A stretch of 64,000 nt of DNA from Planctomycetota bacterium (lineage in GTDB: Bacteria > Planctomycetota > Phycisphaerae > FEN-1346): the NCBI GenBank assembly GCA_030602705.1, contig JAUVZF010000010.1, positions 1-64,000 on the forward strand. The letters run 5' to 3'. The number at the start of each line of letters is the position of its first letter. Within the stretch, counting starts at the first letter, position 1. Position numbers and translations under genes: made by a program. This document shows, one piece after another, positions 37,898 through 47,676 of this stretch. The notes under the pieces are model-generated. The model made no database searches. It saw only the letters and a list, made by a program, of their open reading frames with translations, and had not been told where the DNA came from.

Positions 37898-38704
37898 ATG
37901 AGGGGCATGCAAGTGGCGAATCCTTTGAATATGCGGCAGCTCGGCGAAGGCGGCCTGTTTGTTTTGCCTCCTCAGGAGATGTCCGTGCACAGAAAACAGT
38001 ATTTCGAGCGAAGCAACCGTCTCCTATGTGCCTACTCGGCTATCATCGCGTATTCGGGAAAGGGGCAGGAGGCCGTGAATGCGGCGAAGCAAGCCAAAGC
38101 GATTGCCCCCGACACCCCCGCGCGAGTTAAGATAGGTCAGTACATTCTGCAGACAAGCATGCGTCGCCTAGACAAGATGTTCTCTACTGCCGGGCAGGAG
38201 TTGACCCGACAGTTCTTGGTGGCTGTCTATGGCAACTTCGAGGCCTTCTTGGCTGATCACGTTGTTGCTGCCTTCTCTGAAATCGCAGATGATAATCCCG
38301 AGCAGGAGGCAATCAGGCTGATGGGGATGTCACGCTGGTCCGGGAAGCTTGATCGGATCGCACAGAAATTTGAGTTGCGTTTGCGGGCCGCCGAATTGAG
38401 GTCTCGTTACGCAGAAGTCGACATGGGGTTTTATGGTAGGCAATTCACGGACCCCATTGAGTTTCTTCAGGCCGTTGCTGATCTGCGCCACAGGATAGTC
38501 CATTCAAGCGGTCGGGTAGATCGCTGTCTCCTTGGCGAATACCCGGAGTGCGGCATGAAACAAGGCGGCCTATTCGTGCTGCCCATCGATCTTCCTTATG
38601 CTCTCTCCGTCTTCCTCGTGCCACTTACGGATGAACTCGACCGGCTGTTCTGCGAGCGGTTTGGGTGGACTCGCAAGGTGCTGAGGCCGGAGGTCCTTTT
38701 GTGA
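37898..38704 (+). CDS. HEPN-like domain protein, possible RNase
   Basis: A 268-residue all-helical protein with noticeably lower GC than the rest of the window. Near the C terminus is ADLRHRIVHSSGRVD, in which RHRIVH fits the R-x4-H motif of HEPN ribonucleases; the N-terminal half has a long helical bundle around FLVAVYGNFEAFLADHVV. This resembles RiboL-PSP/MAE_28990-like HEPN proteins that occur in defence and toxin systems. No obvious antitoxin is adjacent. Several ATGs are possible (37898, 37907, 37931). The composition and neighbours suggest horizontal transfer. Confidence 0.65.
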   Translation: MRGMQVANPLNMRQLGEGGLFVLPPQEMSVHRKQYFERSNRLLCAYSAIIAYSGKGQEAVNAAKQAKAIAPDTPARVKIGQYILQTSMRRLDKMFSTAGQELTRQFLVAVYGNFEAFLADHVVAAFSEIADDNPEQEAIRLMGMSRWSGKLDRIAQKFELRLRAAELRSRYAEVDMGFYGRQFTDPIEFLQAVADLRHRIVHSSGRVDRCLLGEYPECGMKQGGLFVLPIDLPYALSVFLVPLTDELDRLFCERFGWTRKVLRPEVLL

Positions 38705-38790
38705 TGGTGTACTGAGCATGGAATTCATAGCATTCCGGTACGGCAGTGACTTCCTCCCGTGTCGCGGGAATTGGTTCTTCCAAGGTGCTG

Positions 38791-39264
38791 TCAAGGGGCA
38801 GCGTTGGTCTCGTCGGTCCCCGTCGCCCTGATGGACTCCTCCGCGGCCGCCTTCGTTCCCAGTTCCGGCAGGCGCGTGATGAACGTGTGCCGCAGGGCGT
38901 GGAAGTCCGCTACGCGGTCGGAGGCGTCGCGGTAGGGGATGCCGCCTGCCTCGAGGTCCTTCCGTAACATGGCGGCCGGCTTGTCGGGCATCCGGAACAG
39001 CACCTCGTCCCGCTGCCTGCCGGCAATGAACTCGGCCATCGTCCGGGCCATGTCGGGACGTAGCGGCAGGACGTCCTCACGCCGGTGTTTGCTGCACGCG
39101 GCCTCGACCGTGACCGTCGCTTGGCCAAGGTCCGTGAGGTCGAAACTCGCCGGCGTCAGGCTCCCGAGTTCCGACGCGCGAAGGCCCGTCTCCACGGCCA
39201 GCCTGTACAGCGTGGTCCGCTCCGGCCCCGTCAGGCCGCGCACCTTCGAGGCGTGGCAAGCAGC
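38791..39264 (-). pseudogene. Tyrosine recombinase (integrase) fragment
   Basis: The frame encodes part of a phage-integrase catalytic domain: the Arg-I box VETGLRASELGSLTPASFDL, the beta-strand lysine region SKHRREDVLPLRPD and the box-II start FHALRHTFITRL. The rest of box II and the catalytic tyrosine are missing: after ITRLPELGTKA the sequence diverges and stops. The N-terminal core-binding domain is also absent; homology ends abruptly at ACHASKVRGL where a helicase fragment on the opposite strand begins. It cannot encode an active recombinase. Confidence 0.85.
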
Positions 39265-39346
39265 GCGCTCAACACTCATCGTCCAGCCCACGGGCACGGG
39301 CAAGACCATCGTCTTTGCCCACGTCATCGACCGGGCGCCCGATTTC
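39263..39346 (+). pseudogene. Superfamily 2 helicase fragment (Walker A)
   Basis: A stretch of about 27 codons reads RSTLIVQPTGTGKTIVFAHV, the Walker A motif of type III restriction-like or DEAD/DEAH helicases, and then degenerates. It is joined directly to the 5' side of the inverted integrase fragment and ends just before the RTX-protein gene. Nothing else of the helicase is present. Confidence 0.6.
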
Positions 39347-39371
39347 GATTACATTATTTTCTTACGCTTTC

Positions 39372-42314
39372 TTAGATGATGTTGACGACCCCGGGCGGCG
39401 TCAACAGCTGGTTACCCCGTGGCGGATACATCCAGTTCAGAGTGGGGTCCAGCGTATCGCGGTTGATGACCCGCCTGATCTCGGCACCGGCCTGATTCAG
39501 CACGAACACGCCCGACGTCGCGGCATCCGCGTTCCTCAGCAACACCACGCCGAGCGATGCGGCGTTGAAGAAACTGTCCAACACGAACCATCGTGGTGCC
39601 GCCGCACCGCGCACTCCGGTGATGCGGAGTAAGTTAATCGCCGCGGGAGCGAAGTCGGCGCCCACGGCAGCCTGCCGTACCACAAGCGGATCAATCGCCA
39701 CCAGGACGTCCACGTGCTGAATCGCGCCCAGGGTCATTCTCGTGACGGTTCCACCGATCCGCATGGCGGCAACGCCGGCAGCGCTCTGGACGGTGCCTCT
39801 GACGAGGAGCGACATCAGCCCCCCGGCGATCTGCCAGCCGGTGGTCGTGACGTTGCCGGAGATGGAGACCCTGCCGAGGTTGCCGCCCACGGTGAACCCG
39901 CCGAGCACGTTGCCGCCGACACCGCGCGCCCCTCGGACGCTGAGTGCGCTGAGCACGGTTCCGGGCTGGATGTTGAACGTGGAATCGACGAGGTCGCCGC
40001 CCGTGACCGAGACCGACTGAACGGCGGGGCGGCGCCCCAGGGTGACGGCGTCGGAGATAACCGTCACGTTCAACGTCGCGTCGCCACCCCGGACGGTGAT
40101 TTTGCCGACACGGTCGGCGGTGATATTCGAGGTCAGCGGGCCGTTGACCGAGAGGCTCTGGAGGCCGTGGCCCGAGGTCTGGGTCCGGAAGTTAGTCAGA
40201 TCGGCGCCGAAGGCCCCGCCCGTGACGCTGAGGTTCTGGAAGACGCTGGCCTGGAGCAGGCCGCCGAGCCAGGTGGTGACCCGCATGGAGGCGAGGATGC
40301 CGGCCATCGTGAGGTTGACGTTGCCGACCGTATCGGCTATGAGGCGGAGTCTCTCGCCCGAATCGCCCCCGAGGTTGATGTCGGAGCCGTCGCGGATGTC
40401 GTCGACCCTCAGCAGCCGCAGCGCGCCTGTCAGGTCGATGGTGTTGCCGACGAGGTCGGACCGCGGCGCGACGATGGCGGCCAGACCGGTGCCGGAGATC
40501 GAACCGATCGAGGTCTCGTTGTCCGTGCCCCGCTCCCGCCTCACGTTGACCGAGAGGCGCGTCCGCCGGTCGGACGTATCGGAGAGGACAATGGAATGGA
40601 CGTCGGCGGCCCGGCCGTTGAAGATGTTCCGGAACACGTCCGCTTGGCCCGGCCCGGCCAGCCGGACCATCGTGGTGTTGCCGTCGGCGTCGGTGAACTC
40701 GGTGTGGTTGGCCTCCACCGTGGACCGGTCACCGTCGATGCGCACCGCTTCGAGGATGAACGGGTTCTCGATCTCGAACAGGTTGACGCGTGCCTGGCCG
40801 AAGGCGTTCACGTCGCCGAACGCATCGAACTGGTCGTCGCCGGTGGCTCCGGTGACGGTAGCCGAGTCGCCGGCGGCGTGCGCGCCGCCGAGAATGTTGA
40901 TCACGGTCGCCGGCGCCGGATTGGCAAGGTTGGCGGCAATGTTGTCGTCGCCACCACGCCCGAAGACGACCACGTTGGCCGGGAACCCCTCGTTGGCCCA
41001 CAGGGTGATGTCGTCGTCGCCGGCGCCGGCCTCCAGGGTAACCGTCTCAATGTTCGCGATGGCGTTGGGGATGCCGTTGACGACGACCTCGCCGGCGTCC
41101 ATGCTCATGGTGTCGTCGCCGTCGGTGCCCCAGAACAGGGCGGCATCGATTCCCTCGCCTCCGTTAAGCGTATCGGAGCCGAGGCCGCCGTCCAGGATGT
41201 CGTTGCCGTCGCCGCCGATGAGTGTGTCGTTGCCCCGGCCTCCGAGCAGCGTGTCACTGTCGGCGCTGCCGATGAGGGTATCATCGCCCGATCCGCCGTC
41301 GATTGTGACGGTGCCAGCCGGCACCGGCACCGGGGCGTTGTTCATGTCGATGGTGTCGTGCCCGGCCAGCCCGTTGATCGTCAGGGCGCTCTTGCCCGCG
41401 AACTCGATCGGCTGGTGCTCGTCCACGGCGACCATCATGCTGTCCATGCCTCCGACCGCGGCCGTGCCCGTATTGGGGCCGGTGTCGCAGTGTATGATGT
41501 TCGAGGTCCACGTGCCGTTGATGGTGAGCGGCCCCGGCGTGATGTCGATCAGTTCCTCGATGCCATCGAAGGCCACGTACTGCTCCTGGGCACCGAGCGC
41601 GTGGACCATCACGCCGTTGCTGCCGGCGAGGTTCGTGTCGTAAATCGCCTCATCCACCGTGGTCGTGCCGAGCAGCCGGAGGCGGTCCACGCCGAGTCCG
41701 CCGTCGAACTCCACGCCGCCGGCCAGGGCGACCAGGCCGGCCGTGTTGTCCACGTCCAGACTGTCGTTGCCCTGGAGGGCGCGGATGGCGAGGGCCTCTA
41801 CCCCGCCGTAGGTCAGGCTCCGCCCGTCGTCGGTGAAGGTGACGACGCCGAGTCCGAGGATGATCACGTCGTCGGCAGGGGAGCCTTCGACGACGAGGAC
41901 GTCCTCGCCACCGGCCAGGTCGATGGCCACGGCCTGGCCGGCCAGGCCGGCGTAGAGAACCCGCATCCACGAATCGTCGAGGGCCAGTCGTCCGGCGTCA
42001 CCGGTCAGCGGGGTGACTTTGAGTTTCTCATCGTCGCTTGCCGTCGTAACCGCCAGCGCGCCGCCGGCCGTGTCGACGTCGAACACCTCCATGCCGTAGT
42101 ACGTGAGGCGCGAGCCGTTGGCCTCGCCGAGGCTCAGGTCGTCCAGGTCGAGCAACAGGTCGCCGCCGGCCCCGGTGTAGGCGAGCACGTCGCCGCCCGG
42201 GTCGCTGCCTCCGCCGAGGATCTCCAACTGAAACGGGAGTTGCGAAGTGGCCGACACGGTCACCGTGTCGTTGCCGTCCATCAGGTGCAGCCAGACGACA
42301 TCGCTGCCGGCCAC
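39372..42314 (-). CDS. RTX/hemolysin-type calcium-binding surface protein, 5' end lost
   Basis: A 980-residue beta-rich protein, probably exported. Near its middle is a run of RTX nonapeptides ([20 protein letters not shown], then [11 protein letters not shown]), which bind calcium in type I-secreted and surface proteins. The C-terminal third is a repetitive beta-helix-like region with many [18 protein letters not shown]-type strands. The nearest start is GTG at 42314, but coding similarity ([14 protein letters not shown]) continues to about 42390 with no start and then stops at the junction with the RHS fragment. The signal peptide is therefore missing and the gene is probably 5'-truncated. 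Confidence 0.75.
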   Translation of the reverse strand: MAGSDVVWLHLMDGNDTVTVSATSQLPFQLEILGGGSDPGGDVLAYTGAGGDLLLDLDDLSLGEANGSRLTYYGMEVFDVDTAGGALAVTTASDDEKLKVTPLTGDAGRLALDDSWMRVLYAGLAGQAVAIDLAGGEDVLVVEGSPADDVIILGLGVVTFTDDGRSLTYGGVEALAIRALQGNDSLDVDNTAGLVALAGGVEFDGGLGVDRLRLLGTTTVDEAIYDTNLAGSNGVMVHALGAQEQYVAFDGIEELIDITPGPLTINGTWTSNIIHCDTGPNTGTAAVGGMDSMMVAVDEHQPIEFAGKSALTINGLAGHDTIDMNNAPVPVPAGTVTIDGGSGDDTLIGSADSDTLLGGRGNDTLIGGDGNDILDGGLGSDTLNGGEGIDAALFWGTDGDDTMSMDAGEVVVNGIPNAIANIETVTLEAGAGDDDITLWANEGFPANVVVFGRGGDDNIAANLANPAPATVINILGGAHAAGDSATVTGATGDDQFDAFGDVNAFGQARVNLFEIENPFILEAVRIDGDRSTVEANHTEFTDADGNTTMVRLAGPGQADVFRNIFNGRAADVHSIVLSDTSDRRTRLSVNVRRERGTDNETSIGSISGTGLAAIVAPRSDLVGNTIDLTGALRLLRVDDIRDGSDINLGGDSGERLRLIADTVGNVNLTMAGILASMRVTTWLGGLLQASVFQNLSVTGGAFGADLTNFRTQTSGHGLQSLSVNGPLTSNITADRVGKITVRGGDATLNVTVISDAVTLGRRPAVQSVSVTGGDLVDSTFNIQPGTVLSALSVRGARGVGGNVLGGFTVGGNLGRVSISGNVTTTGWQIAGGLMSLLVRGTVQSAAGVAAMRIGGTVTRMTLGAIQHVDVLVAIDPLVVRQAAVGADFAPAAINLLRITGVRGAAAPRWFVLDSFFNAASLGVVLLRNADAATSGVFVLNQAGAEIRRVINRDTLDPTLNWMYPPRGNQLLTPPGVVNII

Positions 42315-42394
42315 CTCGATGACATTGGCGTGGCCGAAGATGTCTGTGAAGATGACCTGCGAGGGCGTGACGGTGACGACGTCGTCGCCCGCGG

Positions 42395-42886
42395 TACGTC
42401 GACGCCCCCCTACTGCGGGACCGTGACTCCGACGCCGACGGCGACCCGAACGACGGCAGCCTCGGCAAGGATGACTCCGGCCTCGACGAGCGGCTGTATT
42501 ACCTCACGGACGCCAACATGAACGTGACGGCGTTGGCGGAAGATGACGGCGACGCCCTCGAGCGCTACCTGTACGACCCGTATGGCAACGTCACGTTCTT
42601 GAAGGCCGACTGGTCGCTTCAAGAGGTCGGCGGCCATGACGACGGCACAGCCTCCGCCTACGACAACCCCATCCTCTTCGCCGGCTACTACCGCGACTCA
42701 GAAACCGCCCTGGCGGAGGGCACGCCCGGAGACAGCGACCTGGGCAAAGTGGTTGAGCGGTACAGGTACGATCCCTACGGCAAGGTGACCGTCCTCAACG
42801 GCGCCGACGGCATCGACCCCGACACCACCCCCGGCGGCGAGGACGAGGAGTGGTCCGCCGACCCGTGCGGTAACCGGCCAGCATAG
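42395..42886 (+). pseudogene. RHS-repeat protein fragment
   Basis: The frame starts abruptly with [20 protein letters not shown] and continues through the RHS/YD signature [14 protein letters not shown] and RYLYDPYGNVTFL, then VVERYRYDPYGKVTVL, and ends GGEDEEWSADPCGN before a stop at 42886. Both the long N-terminal repeat region and the C-terminal RHS core end (GRFLQRDP-type) are missing. RHS proteins form shells around toxin tips. The 5' break coincides with the broken 5' end of the RTX gene on the opposite strand. Confidence 0.85.
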
Positions 42887-43091
42887 CAACGGCTGCACGA
42901 GAACCAGCAGGAAACGGCCCACCCCCATTTACGAAGGCCTTCCTTACCCCAAGATGGTTCACTGCACAGCACCGGACTTTATCCCGGCTGTCCGCGCGAA
43001 TTCACAGCAGACCCGACATTATAACACAGAAAACAGCAAAATGCAAATGCGGGACCGAAAATATCAGTGGTGTGGAACCCGGCGCGTCATA

Positions 43092-43310
43092 TTGCCCGAC
43101 ACTCCCCGGATAGCCACGGCCCTACACGAGGCCGTCAAGGCAGGTATCCTGGCCAGGGGCAAGGCGATCCTGCGAGCCTACATCGGCCGCGTGGAATACG
43201 ACCACGAGGCGAACCGGGCCCGGGTAGGCTTCCTGCAACTGCCCACCCGAGCCCTCATGCCGAAAGTCGCGCCCGAAAGTGCGAGAATCAGTGTGGTAGC
43301 GGGGGGCCCG
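43092..43310 (+). pseudogene. Probable serine recombinase C-terminal remnant
   Basis: About 70 codons read like the tail of a large serine recombinase: IATALHEAVKAGILARGKAILRAYIGRVEYDHEANRARV. The N-terminal catalytic resolvase domain is absent. It is followed by a tRNA-derived fragment, an arrangement expected at the edge of an integrated element. The family call rests on the overall pattern only. Confidence 0.4.
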
Positions 43311-43401
43311 CTATGTACCCTTTCACATCAGGGCGGTGTTCTGGCGGCGGTTCCGCGTCGCCGCCTGAGCCTTGCGGGCAGCCGCCACCATACACCAATG
43401 C

Positions 43402-43448
43402 TGGAGCCGTGGGGATTCGAACCCCTGACCTGCTGATTGCGAATCAAC
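43402..43448 (-). pseudogene. tRNA-Ala(CGC) 3' fragment, likely attachment-site remnant
   Basis: On the minus strand the 47 nt from the anticodon stem to the discriminator base match tRNA-Ala nucleotides 37125-37171 at 43 of 47 positions, including the identical TTCGCAATCAGCAGGTC. No acceptor 5' half or D arm precedes it, so it is not a functional tRNA. It probably marks one edge of an integrated element. The next ~200 bp contain nothing recognisable. Confidence 0.85.
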
Positions 43449-43652
43449 TGCCCTCCGGCCGTAAGCCGCGAAAAGACAAAGCCTTAGACGCTGCGCCCAC
43501 CGACCTTTCAGCGCATTTTCAGCGTGCCGAAAACAGGCCCCAAACACGCCCGAAGTGCCACCCGATTTGGCCGAAGTCGCCGCCGCCTGGCCCCACCTGC
43601 CCAAAGCCGTCAAGGCCGGCGTCCGGCCACGGCTGGGACCGCAGCCTGCCGC

Positions 43653-45380
43653 TCAGTCGTCAAGGTCAAACAGGAACGCCAGAAGCGGTTCCAGGAACTT
43701 CGCCTCTCGGCACAGACCTCGCGCCAGGGCGCGCGGCAGGTCTTTGAGTTCGTCCTCGACGCGGCCAGCCTGCGCGAGAAGCCTCGCCTCGCTTTCGGCG
43801 GTCTGGTTCGCAATGTGATCGCCCATGCACCCGATGAAGTCGGCCTGGACCGCCATGTTCCTCGTGGACGAGGCCGTCACCTCGTCAAACATCGCCCACG
43901 GGCCGGGGCCTTGAACATCCGCGTACACACAATGGAACAGGCTCTGCACGTCGCCCGGCGAGTGCGGATCGATCGTCCCCTTCTCCCAGAGGCTCGCTGA
44001 AGCCTGCGCCCCGCCGAGGACGCGATCGGCCGTGTCAAGGTATCCGGCCATGGTCCCTCGGGTCTGCGACCCCAGCAGTTCGGCGTCAAGTTGGAGAGGC
44101 CCGCCGACCACCTTGTTGATCGTACCGACGCCCTCGGCCATCCGGTCGAGGGTGGAAGCGTCCAGCGGCGCGTGCTCGGCAAGCCGCGTCTGGGCCCGCA
44201 ACGAATGGTTGAGTGCCCGGACACACCGCTCCGGTCTGGCTGCGTGGCCAGGCCCTCGCAGCACGCCCACGGCCGCCTGCATTTCCGCCTGCGCTGCCAT
44301 CAGGTTCTCGAGACCCTCGGCGGCGGCGACAACCACGCGCGCCTCGGAGTCCTTCGCCTGGACCTCCCGCGGCAGCGTGGCCAGCAAATGCAGGGCTCGG
44401 CGGGCGTCCTTCACGGTCTCCACCTTGGGCGGAAGGGCCCACTCGGGAAGCGCGAGCCGCCATTCGCCGGCCTCCGGCGCCGTCCCCGCCGCCGGTGTCC
44501 CTTCGGCGGGCCCGGGATCGCCACCGGCGGGACCCTTGGCTGCGGCAACAGCCTCCCGGTAGACGCGATCGTACCGCTCCACGGTATCGACCAACTGGGC
44601 GTCGCATCGAGCGACTTCGGCCGCGAGTTTCTGCCGCAGCGCCTGTCGGGCTTCGGCTGTCTCAGCCCGTGCGATCCGCTCGGCATACGATGCGTCAAGA
44701 TCCCGGACGCGTTCCTCCCGCGCCAAGTGGGCGTTCATGATGTGAGCGATCCGCCGCCGCTCCAGCGCGCGGAGCCTGTCGGCCGGAGCCCGGTCTGCCT
44801 GCGAGTCGGCGCCGCCCGGGCCCTCGCGGGCCGGAGGTATTTCGCCTGGAGCGGCGGTGTGCCGTTTCGCTCTCGCGGCCAGTTTACCCAACTGCTTCCT
44901 CACCGCCTCGATGCGACGGGCCAGGACGGCGCACCGCGCCTGGATCTCGGCCAGCGACGGCTCATCCCGCCGCCGCCATGCCAGCGACGCGCCCGTCGGG
45001 AAGCCGGCACTGATCTCACACCGCGGCGAGGCCGACCAGGTCCCCGTGACAGTCCGGCCATCGGCCGAAAGGGAGAACGCCATCGTGCCGAAGCGCCGGT
45101 CCGACTCGCCCCACACGCCTTCGAACCGGTTCGTTCCTGTCGCACGGATGCGAAACGTTCCGGGACCGGTGCCGAACGTGTCTGTGTAGGTCCCACGTCC
45201 GTTGCGGATCGTCACGCGGCCCCAGGCGGCGCCCTCCCATCGCCCGTCCAGGGCCGTGATCGAGTCAACAGGCCGGTCACCGGGCGGACCCTGACCGGGA
45301 GTCGTCGCCGCCAGAACGAGGCACACCAGCGCCGACGTTGAAACGCGCGACGCGGCCGCGCGGAGGTGCAAGGTTCGCAT
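43653..45380 (-). CDS. Exported protein with lipocalin-like and coiled-coil domains
   Basis: A 575-residue protein with an N-terminal signal peptide (ALVCLVLAATTPGQG), a small beta domain (about residues 40-130, DGRWEGAAWGRVTIRNG ... GVWGESDRRFGTM), then long alanine/arginine/glutamate-rich helices with coiled-coil character (about 145-300), a proline/glycine linker and a helical C-terminal domain. The beta domain resembles lipocalin-like modules of planctomycete exported proteins. GAGGG precedes the ATG at 45380. I cannot assign a function. Confidence 0.7.
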   Translation of the reverse strand: MRTLHLRAAASRVSTSALVCLVLAATTPGQGPPGDRPVDSITALDGRWEGAAWGRVTIRNGRGTYTDTFGTGPGTFRIRATGTNRFEGVWGESDRRFGTMAFSLSADGRTVTGTWSASPRCEISAGFPTGASLAWRRRDEPSLAEIQARCAVLARRIEAVRKQLGKLAARAKRHTAAPGEIPPAREGPGGADSQADRAPADRLRALERRRIAHIMNAHLAREERVRDLDASYAERIARAETAEARQALRQKLAAEVARCDAQLVDTVERYDRVYREAVAAAKGPAGGDPGPAEGTPAAGTAPEAGEWRLALPEWALPPKVETVKDARRALHLLATLPREVQAKDSEARVVVAAAEGLENLMAAQAEMQAAVGVLRGPGHAARPERCVRALNHSLRAQTRLAEHAPLDASTLDRMAEGVGTINKVVGGPLQLDAELLGSQTRGTMAGYLDTADRVLGGAQASASLWEKGTIDPHSPGDVQSLFHCVYADVQGPGPWAMFDEVTASSTRNMAVQADFIGCMGDHIANQTAESEARLLAQAGRVEDELKDLPRALARGLCREAKFLEPLLAFLFDLDD

Positions 45381-46086
45381 GGGTCTGCCCTCATCACACT
45401 GTGCCCGTGGCCGCGGCCCCGCCGTCCTGATACCACTCGCAGAGCGGCATGTCAACGCGCGCCCCCCGGGCCCGGCCATTGAGACGCCCGACGGGCGGCG
45501 CCAAGGCACCGCGACGGACCACGCCGCCCCGAACCCCAAGGTGGGGCGTCCCGCGCGCCGCACGTGTTCAGCGCGCCGGCTGCCGGGTAAGGGCCTGTCA
45601 GACCGACGCTTCGGGAACCGACACGACGGCCGATTCAGAGAACCGACAGCCGCGACTTCTCGCCGCTATAGCCCATCCTCACCGGCGAGCCCCCTGCCTG
45701 GCAGACGGGCTCGCCGGGCGGCCGGACGTTAGCACTCGGCCAAGAGCGCGTCAAGCGAGAAAAAACAGGTCGGCCGCATTCTTGTAAGCCCTTGTTTGGA
45801 ATGAGCTTACGATGAGACCCGCGCGTTGCCGCGCCGTGCCTTTTCTGCACCGTTTCGGCATGCGCCGCAGCGCGGCATAGCGGCCGTCGCGGAACTCCTT
45901 GCAGAGGCGATGAAGCAGGCGTCTTCGGCAGCCGAACCGTGAGGATGCCTCCTGCAACAGGAATCGAGCGGGTGCGGGTGGTCGGCACCGTTCGGAAAGG
46001 GAACACGGAGCGCGAAGGGGAAGGTCATGACCAGAGTGCGTGCACTGGTATTGGTGTCGATCGTGGCGGTGTGCCGATCCAAAGTA
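45381..46086. other. Gene-free region with one inverted repeat
   Basis: This 706-bp stretch has no convincing gene. It contains GTAAGC (45784-45789) and GCTTAC (45805-45810), a 6-bp inverted repeat around a 15-base AT-richer loop, in a local dip of GC. It lies between the exported protein gene and the 3' end of the larE remnant. Confidence 0.5.
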
Positions 46087-46463
46087 TCAGCGGGCCAGGC
46101 GCTCGGCCGTGATCGGCTCGTTGTACGGGATGCGGCTGGCCAGGCAGGCCGACGCCGGTTTCTCCGCGGTGGGCAGCCCCATGGCACGGGAGAGAGTGCG
46201 GACGTCCTGCTTCGACAGGCCGGCTTCCATCAGGGGCGCGCGGACGCCCAGTTCCTTGCCGGCCCGCAGCCCCGGCCGGGCGCCTGACCGCGCGGGGCAA
46301 GCCCCGCGGCTAACTCGGCCGGGCGCCAAGGCTAGCGGCGCGACCGCAGCAGCGTGCTGTCCACGCCCGCCGAGAAGGCCACCACCACCCGCCGAAGGTC
46401 CCGAAGGATCCGGCAGCACGCGTCCCGCCTGAGGCGTAAGTCATCCTTAACCGGTTCAGCCAT
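46087..46463 (-). pseudogene. larE: larE remnant, internally deleted
   Basis: LarE is an ATP-dependent sacrificial sulfur transferase. The N-terminal piece (46463 to about 46335) starts MAEPVKDDLRLR and reaches the PP-loop VVVAFSAGVDSTLL (SAGVDS for the usual SGGVDS). A middle part is gone; a second piece (about 46272 to 46087, another frame) reads APLMEAGLSKQDVRTLSRAMG and KPASACLASRIPYNEPITAERLAR before stopping. The C-terminal third is also missing. The start overlaps the preceding gene's stop by eight bases, so it was once part of the sulfur operon. Confidence 0.85.
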
Positions 46464-47676
46464 GCTGCGTTCCCGCTTTCTCCGGATGGGACGTTCGAGA
46501 AACCTGAAGTGCTTGGTCGAGGTCGGCGAGAATGTCGTCGGCCTCCTCGATGCCAAGCGACAGTCGGACCAGGTTGTCGTACATCCCCAGCCGCTCGCGC
46601 TCGTGGCGCGGCAGGTCCCAGAAACTCATGACGGCGGGCTGCTCGACGAGGGCCTCCACGCCGCCCAGGCTCGGCGCGATTCGCGGAATCGACAGACGGT
46701 CCACGAACTCGGCCGTCTCCTCAAACCCGCCGTCCACCAGGAACGTGACGACGCCGCCGAAGCCACTCATCAGCCGACGGGCGATGCCGTGTTGCGGATG
46801 CGACGCCAGGCCCGGATAGAAGACCTCGCGGATTCGCGGATGAGCCTCCAGGAATCGGGCCACCTCCAGGCCGGCCGCGTTCTGCTTCTCCACGCGCACG
46901 CCGAGCGTCTTCAGACCCCGGTCCAGCAGGAAGGCCGTGGTCGGGTCGCAGACGCCGCCCAGGGTCATCAGAAGGTCGGAGACGGGCTGGACGAGTTCGG
47001 CTCGGCCGGCCAGGACGCCGGCGATGAGGTCGTTGTGCCCGCCCAGGTACTTTGTGGCCGAGTGGATCGCGAGGTCGGCGCCCCACTCCAGCGGCCGGAG
47101 GTTCACGGGCGTGGCGAACGTGCTGTCGATCACGGTCAGGACGCCGCGGTCCCGGCCCAGTTGGGCCAGCCGGCCCACGTCCACCACGTAGAGGTACGGG
47201 TTGCTGGGCACCTCGGTGAGGATCATGCGTGTCTCGGGTCGGATGGCCTGCTCGATGGCCTCGACCGTGGGCGGCACGAGGCTGGCCCGGATGCCGAAGC
47301 GCGCCAGGAACTCCCCACCGAAATCCCGGGTCCGCTTGTAACAGTCGCTGGTCAGGATCAGGTGGTCGCCACTTTTCAGGTACGCAAGCAGCAGCGTGGT
47401 GACGGCGGCCATGCCGCTGGCGAACAGTTGGGCGCGCTCGGTGCCTTCGATAGCGGCCAGCCGCTCCTCGACCCGCGTGACGGTGGGGTTGCCCATGCGG
47501 CCGTACTCGGGTTGCCGGCGGTCGGAGCGGCCTTCGACGTAATCGAGCACTTCCTGCGTGGACGCGAAGGTGAACGGGGCCGAGTGCACGATCGCCGTCG
47601 TGATGGCGTGGCGCACGTCACACGGTCCGGTCCCGGCGTGAACGCAGTGCGTGCTGGTCAGGTCATGTCGGGTCAC
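46456..47676 (-). CDS. Trans-sulfuration PLP enzyme (cystathionine synthase/lyase type)
   Basis: A 406-residue Cys/Met-metabolism PLP enzyme. The Schiff-base lysine is in HSATKYLGGHND, the phosphate-binding region is FASGMAAVT, and substrate-site residues lie in SLGGVEALVEQP. Members interconvert homoserine esters, cystathionine and cysteine; sequence alone does not separate synthase from lyase. The GTG at 47676 has GAGGAGGAGG upstream and overlaps the upstream gene's stop as GTGA, indicating translational coupling. The larE remnant overlaps its 3' end. Confidence 0.9.
   Translation of the reverse strand: MTRHDLTSTHCVHAGTGPCDVRHAITTAIVHSAPFTFASTQEVLDYVEGRSDRRQPEYGRMGNPTVTRVEERLAAIEGTERAQLFASGMAAVTTLLLAYLKSGDHLILTSDCYKRTRDFGGEFLARFGIRASLVPPTVEAIEQAIRPETRMILTEVPSNPYLYVVDVGRLAQLGRDRGVLTVIDSTFATPVNLRPLEWGADLAIHSATKYLGGHNDLIAGVLAGRAELVQPVSDLLMTLGGVCDPTTAFLLDRGLKTLGVRVEKQNAAGLEVARFLEAHPRIREVFYPGLASHPQHGIARRLMSGFGGVVTFLVDGGFEETAEFVDRLSIPRIAPSLGGVEALVEQPAVMSFWDLPRHERERLGMYDNLVRLSLGIEEADDILADLDQALQVSRTSHPEKAGTQHG

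Noticed and set aside
39714-42521. 935-codon plus-strand open frame
   Set aside because: It is antisense to the RTX-type gene and mirrors its repeat structure; it has no recognisable domain or ribosome site.
43402-43448. Functional second tRNA-Ala
   Set aside because: Only the anticodon arm to the discriminator base is present; the acceptor 5' half and D arm are missing and a T-stem pair is broken.
43067-43747. Open frame containing [14 protein letters not shown]
   Set aside because: This peptide arises from translating the antisense of a tRNA 3' end, a known annotation artefact; the region is the tRNA-Ala fragment.
45751-45957. Small minus-strand gene of 68 codons
   Set aside because: No ribosome site, basic low-complexity sequence and no recognisable family; treated as non-coding.
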